The translations under genes and the position numbers were made by a program. A stretch of 64,000 bases of DNA from Caryophanon tenue (GTDB taxonomy: Bacteria > Bacillota > Bacilli > Bacillales_A > Planococcaceae). The stretch covers positions 1 through 64,000 of the forward strand of contig NZ_MASJ01000002.1 of NCBI RefSeq assembly GCF_001700315.1, read 5' to 3'. Positions 31,560 through 41,296 of this stretch are shown in pieces. The notes beneath the pieces were generated by a model that did no database searches, was not told the DNA's origin, and saw only the letters and a program-made list of their open reading frames with translations. The number at the start of each line of letters is the position of its first letter. Position 1 is the stretch's first letter.

Positions 31560-32270
31560 ATGAACAAAACAATATTAGTTGTTGATGATGAAAAACCGAT
31601 TGCAGATATTTTGCAATTTAACTTAATAAAAGAAGGCTATAATGTCGTATGCGCATATGATGGAGATGAAGCGCTACAAAAGGTGGAGGAAGCACAACCT
31701 GATTTAATGTTATTAGATATTATGCTACCAAAACGCGACGGCATGGAAGTATGTCGTGAAGTGCGTAAAAAATATGACTTCCCGATTATTATGTTAACGG
31801 CGAAGGGCTCGGAAATTGATAAAGTGTTAGGACTTGAAATGGGTGCGGATGATTATGTCACGAAGCCATTTAGTACGCGTGAGTTAATTGCACGTGTTAA
31901 AGCAAATATGCGCCGTTTAAATGTTTCTGCTCAAGTAGAGGAAGCAGAGCGTGATTCAAATGATATCGCAGTAGGAGCGCTTGTGATTCAGCCGGATGCA
32001 TATTTAGTCCAAAAGCGCGGGGAAGCAATTGAGCTGACACACCGTGAGTTTGAACTATTACATTACTTAGCACAGCATATCGGACAAGTAATGACACGTG
32101 AGCACTTACTTCAAACGGTGTGGGGCTATGACTATTTTGGGGATGTGCGTACGGTAGACGTAACAATCCGTCGTCTGCGTGAAAAGATTGAAGATAATCC
32201 GTCACACCCTGTATGGATTGTTACGCGTCGTGGTGTTGGTTACTATTTACGAAATCCTGAGCAGGAGTAA
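31560..32270 (+). CDS. walR: Response regulator WalR (YycF)
   Basis: WalR, 236 residues, is the essential OmpR-type regulator of autolysins and wall synthesis. The receiver domain has the acidic pair DDE, phospho-acceptor Asp in LLLDIMLP and KPFSTREL; a winged-helix DNA-binding domain follows ([17 protein letters not shown]). The second ATG (31560) is preferred because AAAGGAG lies ten bases before it and it matches the family start. It is first in walRKHIJ, seven bases before walK. Confidence 0.97.
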   Translation: MNKTILVVDDEKPIADILQFNLIKEGYNVVCAYDGDEALQKVEEAQPDLMLLDIMLPKRDGMEVCREVRKKYDFPIIMLTAKGSEIDKVLGLEMGADDYVTKPFSTRELIARVKANMRRLNVSAQVEEAERDSNDIAVGALVIQPDAYLVQKRGEAIELTHREFELLHYLAQHIGQVMTREHLLQTVWGYDYFGDVRTVDVTIRRLREKIEDNPSHPVWIVTRRGVGYYLRNPEQE

Positions 32271-32276
32271 ACATAT

Positions 32277-34106
32277 ATGCCAAAAGTAAAATTTTTAAAA
32301 TCGATTCATGTGAAAATCGTGGTCATTTATATTTTACTTATCGTTTTAGCAATGCAAATTATTGGGCTGTATTTTATTAAAGAGCTAGAGCACAACTTAA
32401 AGGAAAACTTTATGGAGTCGATTAATAATCGCGTAGAGCTCGTAAAATATAATGTCAGTGAAGAAATGCAGCGAGAGCGAGATGAGACGACCGTTTCACA
32501 AGAGTCGAGCTTAAATGAAGTATTATCGGGCTTCGCCTCAAATGATATTTTGGATGCGCGTGTGTTAAATGACCAGTACCGTGTGCTTGGGACAGCGAAA
32601 AATAGCTCGCGCAGTAAAGTAGGACAATATGTAGAGAATGAAGCGATTGAAAAAGTAGTGAAATCTGGCGAGCAATATGACGTTATTACCGTCGATGAAA
32701 ATACGAAAAAGCGCGTATGGGTACTGATTGTGCCAGTCATGACGAACGATAAAGTGATCGGTGTGTTATACATTGAATCAGATATTGAAAAAGTGTATGA
32801 CAATATGAATGAAATTAACGGCATTTTAGCGTTAGGTACGCTCATTGCTTTATGTATTACGATCGTGTTAGGAACATTAATTGCACGTACGATTACACGC
32901 CCAATTTCTGATATGCGTCGTCAGGCACAAGCACTTGCAAAAGGAAATTTCTCTCGTAAAGTACGTGTGTACGGCTCGGATGAAATTGGTCAGTTAGCGA
33001 TTGCGTTTAATAACTTAACGAACCGTTTGCAAGAGGCGCACTCCACAACTGAAGCGGAGCGTCGTAAGCTTGCATCCGTACTGACGAATATGACAGACGG
33101 TGTTATTGCGACAGATCGAAAAGGACGCATTATTTTAATTAATGACCCGGCCTTGCAGCTGTTACAGTTTGAACGTACGGAAACACTAAACCGTCCGATT
33201 ATTAGCGTGTTAGGGCTTGACCAAGATTATGAATTTGAAGATTTAATTCATATGAAGGATTCGGTGAATTTAAACTTTAGCACACAAGATATTCCGTATA
33301 TTTTACGTGCGAATTTCTCGGTGATTCAAAAGGAATCAGGCTTTGTAAATGGTTTAATTACAGTATTACATGATATTACGGAGCAAGAGAAAATCGAAAT
33401 GGAACGTCGTGAGTTTGTTGCGAATGTATCACATGAATTGCGTACGCCATTAACGACGATGCGCAGTTATTTAGATGCGCTTGCAGATGGTGCGTGGCAA
33501 GACGAAAATATTGCACCGACATTTTTAAATGTCACGCAAACGGAAACAGAGCGTATGATTCGTTTAGTAAATGATTTATTACAGCTATCAAAAATGGATA
33601 GCCAAGATTATCAATTTAATAAGGAAGTCGTTGAATTTAACCGCTTCTTTGAGCGTATTATTGACCGCTTTGAAATGTCAAAATCACAAAATGTCGACTT
33701 TATTCGCTTGTTACCTGAGCAGTCATACTTTGTAGAAATCGATACGGATAAGCTAACGCAAGTTATTGATAATATTATTTCAAATGCGATGAAGTACTCG
33801 CCAGATGGTGGTTATATTCGTTTTGGCTTCACCGTACAAGATACATTCCTAAAAGTCATGATTTCGGATGATGGTATGGGGATACCGAAAGAAAACTTAA
33901 CACGTATTTTTGACCGTTTCTATCGTGTAGACCGTGCGCGTGCGCGTTCAATGGGCGGCACTGGTTTAGGTTTAGCAATTGCGAAGGAAATGATTCAAGC
34001 GCATGGTGGTCAAATTTGGGCTGAAAGTGAAGAAGGGCATGGTACAACGATTTTCTTCACGTTACCGTATCAAGAGATGGACGATGAAGTAGGTGATTGG
34101 GATTGA
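32277..34106 (+). CDS. walK: Sensor histidine kinase WalK (YycG)
   Basis: WalK, 609 residues: a membrane helix (about 10-30), an extracellular Cache-like loop (about 35-180), a second helix (about 183-203), HAMP, PAS, the HisKA phospho-acceptor motif FVANVSHELRTPL and the HATPase boxes (NIISNAMKYS, SDDGMGIP, GGTGLGLAI). It senses wall status and phosphorylates WalR. Its TGA overlaps the walH ATG by one base. Confidence 0.97.
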   Translation: MPKVKFLKSIHVKIVVIYILLIVLAMQIIGLYFIKELEHNLKENFMESINNRVELVKYNVSEEMQRERDETTVSQESSLNEVLSGFASNDILDARVLNDQYRVLGTAKNSSRSKVGQYVENEAIEKVVKSGEQYDVITVDENTKKRVWVLIVPVMTNDKVIGVLYIESDIEKVYDNMNEINGILALGTLIALCITIVLGTLIARTITRPISDMRRQAQALAKGNFSRKVRVYGSDEIGQLAIAFNNLTNRLQEAHSTTEAERRKLASVLTNMTDGVIATDRKGRIILINDPALQLLQFERTETLNRPIISVLGLDQDYEFEDLIHMKDSVNLNFSTQDIPYILRANFSVIQKESGFVNGLITVLHDITEQEKIEMERREFVANVSHELRTPLTTMRSYLDALADGAWQDENIAPTFLNVTQTETERMIRLVNDLLQLSKMDSQDYQFNKEVVEFNRFFERIIDRFEMSKSQNVDFIRLLPEQSYFVEIDTDKLTQVIDNIISNAMKYSPDGGYIRFGFTVQDTFLKVMISDDGMGIPKENLTRIFDRFYRVDRARARSMGGTGLGLAIAKEMIQAHGGQIWAESEEGHGTTIFFTLPYQEMDDEVGDWD

Positions 34107-35416
34107 TGCGCTATATCGAGCAAGTTAAAACAGGGGTGCTGCTGTTTTTAGTAGCACTTAGCTTACTTCTCACATTTATGATTTGGACATACAAGCCAGA
34201 CTATGGTGTGATTGAAGAAAAAGAAGTAGAAGAAATTATTATTGATGAACCGACATCCCTTTCAAAGGTGTTACGGCCGTATAAGCTAGTCTTTCGAGGG
34301 GAAAGTGGTTGGCGTGGTACGGTATCAACAAGCAATGTCGATAATGTACTAAATGTCATGCATGATTGGACATTAACAGATTTAACGTTAATTACGAATA
34401 CATTTGATGCACAGCAATTTAACGACCTCGTGAGAACGCCTGACCATATGACGATGATTTTTGCTGAGGAAGTGCCGATTGCGCTATTCCGTGAATTTTT
34501 CCAATTAGACGTGGAACGTACACCGAATATGTCATTTGACCGTTTTGTCGTCTATTGGGATGCTGAAACGAAAGCCGCGCAAGCATATTTTGTGAATTTA
34601 CAAAATGCGGTACTTTATGAAGCTCAAATTATGATGCCAGCACCGAATGATGATGAAATGATGCTGCACGACGTTATTAATGCATCGACAGATTATACTG
34701 AGATTACGCGCGATAATGCGACATCTTTATATGTTGTAAAAGATGCAGTAGAAACCGTACAATACACATACCATACAGGTGAAGCGTCTGTAGACAAGTT
34801 TGTACGTTCGTTGTTCTCAGATTACTCAAGCGTCAACAAGCAAACAAATTCAGCAGCGAGTGAGCAATATATTAGTGCTTCTGAAAAGATGGATGTGAAT
34901 CCGATTCGTCGTCAGTTCAAGTATGTGAATCCGCGTGGGCGTGCTGAACAACTAACACCTGATGAGTTGATTTATCAAACATTCCGCTTTATTAATAGTA
35001 CAGGTAGTTTTACAGGCGATTTCCGCTATGTGTACGGTGACCTTGGACGTAATTTAACGCAGTATCAGCTATTTGTGCAGGGCTTCCCTGTTTATAGTGA
35101 AGATTCGTCAACGTTTATTTCACTTACGTGGCGTGGCGGTCGACCGTATGAATATGACCGACCGTACTATACATTAGATATTGCGGATATGCAGGCAGAG
35201 GCATTGATGTCAGGTACGGCAGCTATCAGCACATTAAGCCTACAAAATCCCGAGCTATTACAAACGATTGATGACTTAGTCGTTGGATATACGCTGAAGC
35301 ATACCGAAAACAGTCGAATTTTCGTGTTAGAGCCGTCATGGTTTGCGATACAAGGAATGAAATATATTCGGATTGACCCGAATATGATTGGAGGGACATT
35401 TAATGGATTGGAGTAA
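34106..35416 (+). CDS. walH: WalRK regulatory protein WalH (YycH)
   Basis: A 436-residue protein with one N-terminal membrane helix (about 8-28) and a large extracytoplasmic part, of the YycH family. With WalI it modulates WalK. The ATG is taken at 34106, overlapping the walK stop, with AGGTGATT upstream. It overlaps walI by 14 bases. The sequence is poorly conserved but operon position makes the call secure. Confidence 0.93.
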   Translation: MRYIEQVKTGVLLFLVALSLLLTFMIWTYKPDYGVIEEKEVEEIIIDEPTSLSKVLRPYKLVFRGESGWRGTVSTSNVDNVLNVMHDWTLTDLTLITNTFDAQQFNDLVRTPDHMTMIFAEEVPIALFREFFQLDVERTPNMSFDRFVVYWDAETKAAQAYFVNLQNAVLYEAQIMMPAPNDDEMMLHDVINASTDYTEITRDNATSLYVVKDAVETVQYTYHTGEASVDKFVRSLFSDYSSVNKQTNSAASEQYISASEKMDVNPIRRQFKYVNPRGRAEQLTPDELIYQTFRFINSTGSFTGDFRYVYGDLGRNLTQYQLFVQGFPVYSEDSSTFISLTWRGGRPYEYDRPYYTLDIADMQAEALMSGTAAISTLSLQNPELLQTIDDLVVGYTLKHTENSRIFVLEPSWFAIQGMKYIRIDPNMIGGTFNGLE

Positions 35417-36224
35417 AACACAGACGATTTTTATTATCGTGTTTTTAATCTTAAATATGTTCCTCTACTCGCTCTACATTGACCGAAAAAATGCCGCACA
35501 GGATTTAGATATTATTGCGGACAAGTCGTTAGAAGTTCGTTTAAAAGAGGACCGCATTACAATGGAAGAGCTACCTGAAATTGAAGATGGGGATCTATAC
35601 ATTTCAGGCAAGCGCCATAAGTTTACGTTAAATGAAGTTGCCGATATGCCTGAACAAAACTTCTATGTAGAAGATACTGGCTATACATTAACAGGTACAC
35701 TAAATCAGCCACAAACGTTAAAAACGATTGATGCCGAGAGCTTAACGGAATTTGTGGAGGACTATGTTTACTTAGGCGACCAATTTACATTATGGGAAAT
35801 TGATGAAGACGAACAGCGAGCGATTTTCTTTCAAAAAACATCGGACCGACCTATTTATTATGAGGAAGATGCGGTGTTAGAAATTGAGTGGAATAAAGAC
35901 AATTTAATTCGCATGTATAAAATGTCGATGCTTACAGAAATGGAGCCATTTGAACATCAAGCCCCACTTGTAGAACCAGTAGCAGTTATTGAAAAATTAT
36001 ATTTACAAAAGTTATTAGAGCCAAAAGACCATATTAAAGCGGTCAGCATTGGCTATACGTTTATGTCGGCATTATCACAGCGCGAGGTATTCGTTGCAAC
36101 ATGGGAAGTTCATGTTGAAAATAAAGAATTACAAACAGAGGAATCATTTTTTGTGAATGCGGTGGATGGAACGATTTTAAATATTACACCGAGTGAACGA
36201 GTAGATGATGAACGTAAGGAGTAA
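35403..36224 (+). CDS. walI: WalRK regulatory protein WalI (YycI)
   Basis: A 273-residue protein with the typical start [18 protein letters not shown], one membrane helix and an extracellular YycI domain. It acts with WalH on WalK. ATG 35403 follows GGAGGGAC; the longer frame starts five codons earlier without support. It lies inside the walRKHIJ operon. Confidence 0.94.
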   Translation: MDWSKTQTIFIIVFLILNMFLYSLYIDRKNAAQDLDIIADKSLEVRLKEDRITMEELPEIEDGDLYISGKRHKFTLNEVADMPEQNFYVEDTGYTLTGTLNQPQTLKTIDAESLTEFVEDYVYLGDQFTLWEIDEDEQRAIFFQKTSDRPIYYEEDAVLEIEWNKDNLIRMYKMSMLTEMEPFEHQAPLVEPVAVIEKLYLQKLLEPKDHIKAVSIGYTFMSALSQREVFVATWEVHVENKELQTEESFFVNAVDGTILNITPSERVDDERKE

Positions 36225-36228
36225 GGAC

Positions 36229-37017
36229 ATGCGTTTTAGTGTATTAGCAAGTGGCAGTACAGGTAATGCCATTTATGTGGAAAACGATGAGCATGCCTTT
36301 TTAGTAGATGCAGGCTTGACCGGTAAAAAGATGGAGCAACTTTTTGCTGAAATTAATCGTGATGTCAAAAAGCTTTCGGGCATTTTAGTAACACATGAGC
36401 ACGTGGATCATATTAAAGGGGTCGGCGTATTAGCAAGAAAGTACAATTTGCCGATTTTTGCGAATGCGAAAACATGGGATGCTATGGATAGAAGTGTGGG
36501 CACCATCCCACTTGACCAACGTTTCCATTTTGATATGGAGGCGATACATAGCTTCGGTGGATTAAGCATTGAATCATTTGCGGTAAGCCACGATGCAGCA
36601 GACCCGATGTTTTATGTATTCCACGAAGGTGATAAAAAATTAGCCATCATTACGGATACGGGGTATGTGAGCGATCGAATGAAAGGACATATTCGAGGGG
36701 CAGACGCATTTGTGTTTGAAAGTAACCATGATGTGAGCATGCTTCAAATGGGTGCGTATCCTTGGAATACGAAACGTCGAATTTTAAGCGACGTAGGACA
36801 TGTTTCAAATGAGGATGCAGCCATTGCAATGAGTGATGTCGTGTTTGAAAAACCTACACAAATTTATTTATCCCATTTAAGTAAGGATAACAATATGAAG
36901 GAATTAGCACGTATGAGTGTCACACAAACATTGCAGTCATGCGGTATTATTTGCGGTGAGCATGTACATTTACATGATACGGACGCAAATATCCCAACGA
37001 AATTAGTGCAAGTATAA
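36229..37017 (+). CDS. walJ: Metallo-beta-lactamase-fold exonuclease WalJ (YycJ)
   Basis: WalJ, 262 residues, is a metallo-beta-lactamase-fold protein linked to DNA metabolism and cell wall/division co-ordination. Metal-ligand motifs are HEHVDHIKG and the downstream SHD and TDTG segments. The start [13 protein letters not shown] has AAGGAG just upstream and matches the family. It is the last gene of the wal operon; the repeat copy B follows. Confidence 0.94.
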   Translation: MRFSVLASGSTGNAIYVENDEHAFLVDAGLTGKKMEQLFAEINRDVKKLSGILVTHEHVDHIKGVGVLARKYNLPIFANAKTWDAMDRSVGTIPLDQRFHFDMEAIHSFGGLSIESFAVSHDAADPMFYVFHEGDKKLAIITDTGYVSDRMKGHIRGADAFVFESNHDVSMLQMGAYPWNTKRRILSDVGHVSNEDAAIAMSDVVFEKPTQIYLSHLSKDNNMKELARMSVTQTLQSCGIICGEHVHLHDTDANIPTKLVQV

Positions 37018-37023
37018 TGGAAA

Positions 37024-37345
37024 GCTGTGCCAGAATTCCATTTCTGATGAAAATAAGTGTATTGAGATGATAAGAATTTGCGGGTACGTCCCGACACAAG
37101 CGGCGACTTCTGCAGGAAAAGTAATGTTTTTCTGCGACGAGTGACCGCAGGAGCATACGCTTGAGACTTTTAAGAGGAACATCTGCCAAGAACGCCACAT
37201 CGTGTGGCAAGGCATATGTGACAAACTTCGTATTTACCCCAAGCCATGCCTGCGAAATGCGTCCGCTATGTGGAGTAGCACCAAAAGCAGAAAAATATCC
37301 TTCAGCAACGACAACGGCTGAAGGATATTTCTTTTTGTCTCGGAC
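37024..37345 (-). repeat. Dispersed intergenic repeat, copy B (longest)
   Basis: Inverted relative to copies A and C. Its hairpin AAATATCCTTCAGC / GCTGAAGGATATTT lies at 37293-37330, and the far end CATTTCTGATGAAAAT lies at 37038-37053. It contains about 170 bp absent from copy A, with GC-rich palindromic blocks (GCAGGCATGGCTT, GCTCCTGCGGTCACTCGTCG) that, from memory, resemble repeats scattered through Bacillaceae genomes. It fills the walJ-htrA gap, and the open frames seen here are artefacts of it. Confidence 0.85.
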
Positions 37346-37442
37346 TGTTTTTTAATGAATCATTAGGCAATTTTCATGTAATTTTAATGTTTGCTCGGTA
37401 TAGTAAAGCTATAGAAAACGACAGGAAGTGGAGGAGTTAATC

Positions 37443-38738
37443 ATGAGTTATTTTGACGATAAAGACCCACAACAACAAGAGGAACTTACGCCGCTACAAC
37501 AACGTTTAGCAGAAGATGAGAAGCGGATGTCAAAGCAAAAACCAAAAAAGGATAAAGGCAGCATCGGTTACTTTTTTAGCGCCCTTATCGGTGTCATGAT
37601 TGGTGCGCTGCTCGTATGGTTTTTAATGCCGAGCATGCTAGGTGACGTTGAAAACAACACAACATCTGTAACGAACAATACAGGCAATGTTTCGCAAACA
37701 GCGACAACGGTAACATCTGACATTACGAGTGCCGTTGAAAAAGCATCGGGGGCAGTCGTTGGGATTTCAAACTACCAGCAAGCACAAAGCTCATTAGGCG
37801 GCTTCGGTTTTTGGTTTGGGCAAGGTGGACAACAAACAGAAGGTGAACTAACAGAAGCGGGTACAGGCTCTGGCGTTATTTATAAAATTGATGGCGATAC
37901 AGCTTATGTGGTGACAAACTACCACGTAATTGAAAACGCAGAACGTATTGATATTACATTAGCAGATGGTACGAAAAAGGAAGCAACATTAGTCGGTGGT
38001 GATGTGTGGACGGATTTAGCCGTTATAAAAGTAGAAGCGGACGGCATTGATACTGTCGCAACATTTGGTGACTCAGACACATTAAAACAAGGTGAACCGG
38101 CGATTGCGATTGGTAATCCACTTGGCTTAGACTTTTACGGCTCTGTCACAACAGGGGTTATTTCTGGTTTAGAACGTTCAGTACCTGTCGATTTAGATGG
38201 TGACGGTGCTGAGGATTGGGAATCTGAAGTTATTCAAACAGACGCCGCGATTAACGGTGGTAACTCAGGTGGTGCACTTGTCAATATTAACGGTGAATTA
38301 GTCGGCATTAACTCAATGAAAATTGCGGAAGAAAGTGTAGAAGGACTTGGCTTTGCGATTCCAATCAACACCGTTATCCCGGTGATTACACAGCTTGAAC
38401 AAAACGGAAAAGTTGTACGTCCACAAATGGGCATTTCATTAATGGACGTATCGGAAGTACCGTCATTCTACCAACAAGAAACATTAAAATTACCACAAGA
38501 CATTACAACAGGTGTTGTCATTGCGGAAGTGGTACCTGGCTCTGCAGCTGAGCAAGCAGGACTCCAACAATATGATGTCATTACTGCTTTAGATGGTGAA
38601 AAGGTAGACAGCGTCATTGATTTACGCCAACATTTATACAATGAAAAAACGGTTGGCGACACAATGGATGTTACTGTATATCGTCAAGGTAAAGAAGTTT
38701 CAGTCACAATGAACTTAACAAGTGGCGAAACATTATAA
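37443..38738 (+). CDS. htrA: HtrA-type serine protease (DegP family)
   Basis: A 431-residue surface protease/chaperone: a cytosolic N-terminus, one membrane helix (about 38-60), a trypsin-like domain with His in NYHVIENA, Asp in WTDLAVIKV and Ser in NGGNSGGAL, then one PDZ domain (about 310-425). It degrades misfolded exported proteins. ATG 37443 has GGAGGAG upstream. It matches B. subtilis YycK (HtrC) by its place after walJ. Two TTTTNAT direct repeats upstream might be a regulator site, but this is weak. Confidence 0.95.
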   Translation: MSYFDDKDPQQQEELTPLQQRLAEDEKRMSKQKPKKDKGSIGYFFSALIGVMIGALLVWFLMPSMLGDVENNTTSVTNNTGNVSQTATTVTSDITSAVEKASGAVVGISNYQQAQSSLGGFGFWFGQGGQQTEGELTEAGTGSGVIYKIDGDTAYVVTNYHVIENAERIDITLADGTKKEATLVGGDVWTDLAVIKVEADGIDTVATFGDSDTLKQGEPAIAIGNPLGLDFYGSVTTGVISGLERSVPVDLDGDGAEDWESEVIQTDAAINGGNSGGALVNINGELVGINSMKIAEESVEGLGFAIPINTVIPVITQLEQNGKVVRPQMGISLMDVSEVPSFYQQETLKLPQDITTGVVIAEVVPGSAAEQAGLQQYDVITALDGEKVDSVIDLRQHLYNEKTVGDTMDVTVYRQGKEVSVTMNLTSGETL

Positions 38739-38749
38739 GAAATTCAAAA

Positions 38750-38783
38750 CGAGCGACTAGGACATTTCTTTCCTAGTCGCTCG
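38750..38783 (+). terminator. Terminator-like hairpin after htrA
   Basis: CGAGCGACTAGG and CCTAGTCGCTCG form a 12-bp perfect stem. The T-run after it is weak (TCGTTTGTT), so termination may be incomplete. Confidence 0.65.
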
Positions 38784-38865
38784 TCGTTTGTTACAATGAA
38801 TGATGGATAAATAATACGACATAGTATACGCCTGTAGATGAATCATAAGAGAGAGGAGGCTATTT

Positions 38866-39024
38866 ATGGAGACATACAGCTGTGAAACACATATTGACCA
38901 CGCATTAGATATGTTCGTGGCACAAGAACAAGTATTTCCAACGATGAACTTAATCGACGAGGAACAACCGACAAAAACATGCAGTTATTGTGATGAAAAA
39001 GCTATATATATAGTATCAAGATAA
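38866..39024 (+). CDS. CxxH/CxxC small protein (YyzF-like)
   Basis: A 52-residue protein with an N-terminal SCETH (CxxH) and a C-terminal CSYC (CxxC), the paired motif of a small putative zinc-binding family found between htrA and rlmH in Bacillales. The SD is GAGAGGAGG. The function is unknown. It is short and easily missed by gene callers; codon reading is clean from ATG to TAA. Confidence 0.88.
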   Translation: METYSCETHIDHALDMFVAQEQVFPTMNLIDEEQPTKTCSYCDEKAIYIVSR

Positions 39025-39052
39025 AAACTTTACACAATATATTGCGTTAAAC

Positions 39053-39082
39053 TGTGGATTCTGTGGATAACTCTGTGGATAA
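39053..39082. promoter_or_regulatory. DnaA-box cluster upstream of rlmH
   Basis: Two perfect minus-strand DnaA boxes (39062-39070 and 39074-39082, 12 bp apart) plus a near match (39053-39061) precede rlmH. From memory the equivalent yydA region binds DnaA in B. subtilis. Confidence 0.7.
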
Positions 39083-39107
39083 GTTATTTATAAAGTGAGG
39101 ATAACGA

Positions 39108-39587
39108 ATGAATATTTCAATTATAACGGTAGGAAAACTGAAAGAAAAATACTTGAAGATGGGTATCGACGAGTATGCGAAACGCCTTGGCAGCTACGCA
39201 AAAATCGATTTAATCGAAGTGCCGGACGAAAAAGCACCCGAGCAACTAAGCGAAGCGGAAATGGAAATCGTCAAGAAAAAAGAAGCCGAGCGCATTTTAG
39301 CTAAAATCGGTGCCGACACATATGTCATTGCCCTGGCTATCAACGGTAAACAAAAAACATCTGAACAAATGGCAAAAGACATTGAATCTTTAATGACATA
39401 CGGCCGCAGCAAAGTGGCATTCGTTATCGGAGGCTCTCTCGGCTTACATGACGACGTATTAAAACGTGCCGACGAACAACAATCATTCGGTAAGATGACA
39501 CTCCCTCACCAACTGATGAAGCTGGTGTTAATCGAACAAATTTACCGTAGTTTTAGAATTATTAAAGGCGAACCGTATCATAAGTAA
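39108..39587 (+). CDS. rlmH: 23S rRNA (pseudouridine-1915-N3)-methyltransferase RlmH
   Basis: RlmH, 159 residues, is a SPOUT-class trefoil-knot methyltransferase that modifies Psi1915 in the finished 70S ribosome. The start [15 protein letters not shown], the knot region [13 protein letters not shown] and the C-terminal [17 protein letters not shown] are characteristic. The SD is GTGAGGATAAC. It marks the end of the conserved origin-proximal block; accessory genes follow. Confidence 0.97.
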   Translation: MNISIITVGKLKEKYLKMGIDEYAKRLGSYAKIDLIEVPDEKAPEQLSEAEMEIVKKKEAERILAKIGADTYVIALAINGKQKTSEQMAKDIESLMTYGRSKVAFVIGGSLGLHDDVLKRADEQQSFGKMTLPHQLMKLVLIEQIYRSFRIIKGEPYHK

Positions 39588-39625
39588 GTGCGGTTTTTAA
39601 TAAATCATTCAAGTAAGTGTTATAT

Positions 39626-40000
39626 TTAAATATTAAAAAACGCGATGGAAACAGTTCTTTTATGTGTATCCATCGCATTTTTATTGTTTACAAAATAAAA
39701 TAAATCTACACTAAAAAATGTTGGAAGGTCATTGTCTCCCGTTACAGGTTGAATCCAACTAACTACAAATGTAATTGGCGAAGTCGTAGTGAGTTCAATG
39801 CCATTCGTTACAATTTGCGCTTCTTGTTGCATAAAGTCAGCTGTGACGCCAATCGATAATTTTACATCGTCATAATAAAAAGAAATGGCTTCGAGGTTTT
39901 CTCCTGTTTCAGGATGTCCAACAATTATGTTATTTTGAAGCACACAGCGAACGGTTGCTTGTTCCTTCAAAGGTACAAGAATTGATAAACGCCCACTCAC
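39626..40000 (-). pseudogene. Hypothetical reading frame, probably a degraded gene
   Basis: A 124-codon frame I do not recognise, with no membrane segment or clear domain; a beta-rich composition is suggested by alternating polar and hydrophobic residues. Two signs argue that it is not intact. The only usable start, GTG 40000, has no SD, although the frame reads protein-like upstream (WVEYYVNAPD) back to a TAA inside hepT. Its last ~16 codons run through the terminator hairpin at 39642-39676. It follows hepT by 22 bp and may have been the third gene of that operon. Confidence 0.45.
39636..39681. terminator. Bidirectional terminator between rlmH and the hepT region
   Basis: GCGATGGA (39642-39649) pairs with TCCATCGC (39669-39676), with an A-run on the left and a T-run on the right, serving both convergent units. 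Confidence 0.8.
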
Positions 40001-40022
40001 ATCGGGGGCATTAACATAATAT

Positions 40023-40433
40023 TCAACCCATGTTTAGTTTGAGAACAACCTTCGTAAAATCTTTAAAATCATCAATATGCTTTTCTAAAATGGCTTCTAA
40101 AATCTCAACCTCTAATGCTTGATAGTCATGTACCGCAATATTTCTGAATCCAACCATATTCATTAATGTCTTAGCTAATGATGAATCAATTAAGCCAGCG
40201 TCCTCTAAAAGTTTAAAGCCTTCACGACTCGCTTTCGGAACACCTAATTTACGTTCACTAACAATATGCATTGCTAAGTCAATACTCGCTTCACATGCAC
40301 GTTGAATATTTAAAATAATACTGTCTTGCTTTGTAAAGTCTTTTAAATTTTCAGGATTGCCTTCGTAAACCTCATGAATTCGATTTACACAGCGTTCAAT
40401 CGTTGTTATTTTATTTAAAATGACATCATTCAT
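40023..40433 (-). CDS. hepT: HepT-like ribonuclease toxin
   Basis: A 136-residue HEPN-family protein. The RX4HXY motif appears as RNIAVHDY near residue 100, the catalytic signature of HepT RNases. It is encoded directly after mntA, and its ATG overlaps the mntA stop by eight bases, the normal HepT/MntA organisation. In studied pairs MntA AMPylates the tyrosine of this motif to silence the toxin. It sits in an accessory region beside a decayed second copy of the same pair. Confidence 0.88.
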   Translation of the reverse strand: MNDVILNKITTIERCVNRIHEVYEGNPENLKDFTKQDSIILNIQRACEASIDLAMHIVSERKLGVPKASREGFKLLEDAGLIDSSLAKTLMNMVGFRNIAVHDYQALEVEILEAILEKHIDDFKDFTKVVLKLNMG

Positions 40434-40836
40434 CGCCAAAAACACTTCCTCTTTCTTTAATACGTTCAATCACACCCGCACGTTGCTCGCTTAGTGTTGC
40501 ATACATACTATAGGCGCGCATTTTTTGGCGTGTAAATTCATTTTCATCTTGAATATAAATGGGTGTACCCTGTGAGAAAATTTGCATCGTGAATACGGTA
40601 TCGATTTGTTTAAGGTCGATTAAATCTACTTCACGTCCAGCAATTTCAGCGAGTTCACCAGATAGTAAAAAACGTTCATAAGATGATAACTGCTCTTTGC
40701 TAAAAAAAGCTAAATCAATATCGCTATCAAGGCGATTAGTACCGTTTGCGAACGATCCAAATAGGATGATGAAATCCGGATTTAGTTTGCTTTGAATTTT
40801 TTCGATTAGCTGCTTTCCAAGGTTTTTTTCAAGCAT
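40426..40836 (-). CDS. mntA: MntA-like minimal nucleotidyltransferase antitoxin
   Basis: A 136-residue MNT-type nucleotidyltransferase. The motif GSFANGTNRLDSDID (GSX10DXD form) lies near residue 27, with the third acidic residue in REVDLIDL near residue 70. It is expected to neutralise HepT by AMPylation. ATG 40836 has AAAGGTGGTGA upstream. It is first in the operon; transcription probably begins in the 40840-40900 interval. Confidence 0.88.
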   Translation of the reverse strand: MLEKNLGKQLIEKIQSKLNPDFIILFGSFANGTNRLDSDIDLAFFSKEQLSSYERFLLSGELAEIAGREVDLIDLKQIDTVFTMQIFSQGTPIYIQDENEFTRQKMRAYSMYATLSEQRAGVIERIKERGSVFGDE

Positions 40837-40904
40837 GTTATCACCACCTTTTCTTTATTATAAACGTTGGCGAAAAAAACCGCACTTATACTTAATAGCC
40901 AACT

Positions 40905-41125
40905 TTTCTCTAAGCGTAAAACGATCTTCGTAAGTTATTTGAAATCATGGATATGTTTATTTGAAATTATAGGCTCACGTTGCTCACTTAAAGTCGCATA
41001 TATACGATAGGTACGCATTTTTTGCGTGTAAATTCATTTTCATCTTTTATGTAAACAAGTATACCTTGTTCAAAATTTGTATTGTGAAAGCCTTATCAAA
41101 TTTTAAATCGACTAAATATACAAAT
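40905..41125 (-). pseudogene. Relic of a second mntA-hepT pair
   Basis: About 220 bp aligns by eye with the intact pair but with many changes. 40920-40975 matches the hepT 3' end (ATCTTCGTAAGTTATTTG against ACCTTCGTAAAATCTTTA). 40979-41125 matches mntA codons for the SEQRAGVI...DLKQID region (ACGTTGCTCACTTAAAGT against ACGTTGCTCGCTTAGTGT, and TGTAAATTCATTTTCATCTT identical). The section between is deleted, so hepT and mntA ends are fused, and the frames are broken. The rest of the gap before crtP holds only its leader. Confidence 0.8.
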
Positions 41126-41296
41126 AATCACCTCGTCTGCGGATGTTTTTTCATTCGCAAGCGAGGCTTTTCCATTCGCTAGAAAACCATGAGGGAAAGA
41201 GTTGAAAGAAGCGTTTACGGGTAAACGATGGGTAGAAAGAATTGGTATAGCATCTACATAGCTATACGTAAGTGATGAATAAAAGGGGGCAAATGT

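Noticed and set aside
36864-37355. Several overlapping open frames around 37.0-37.35 kb
   Set aside because: They fall in the walJ end and the repeat copy B, have no SDs and change frame with the palindromes.
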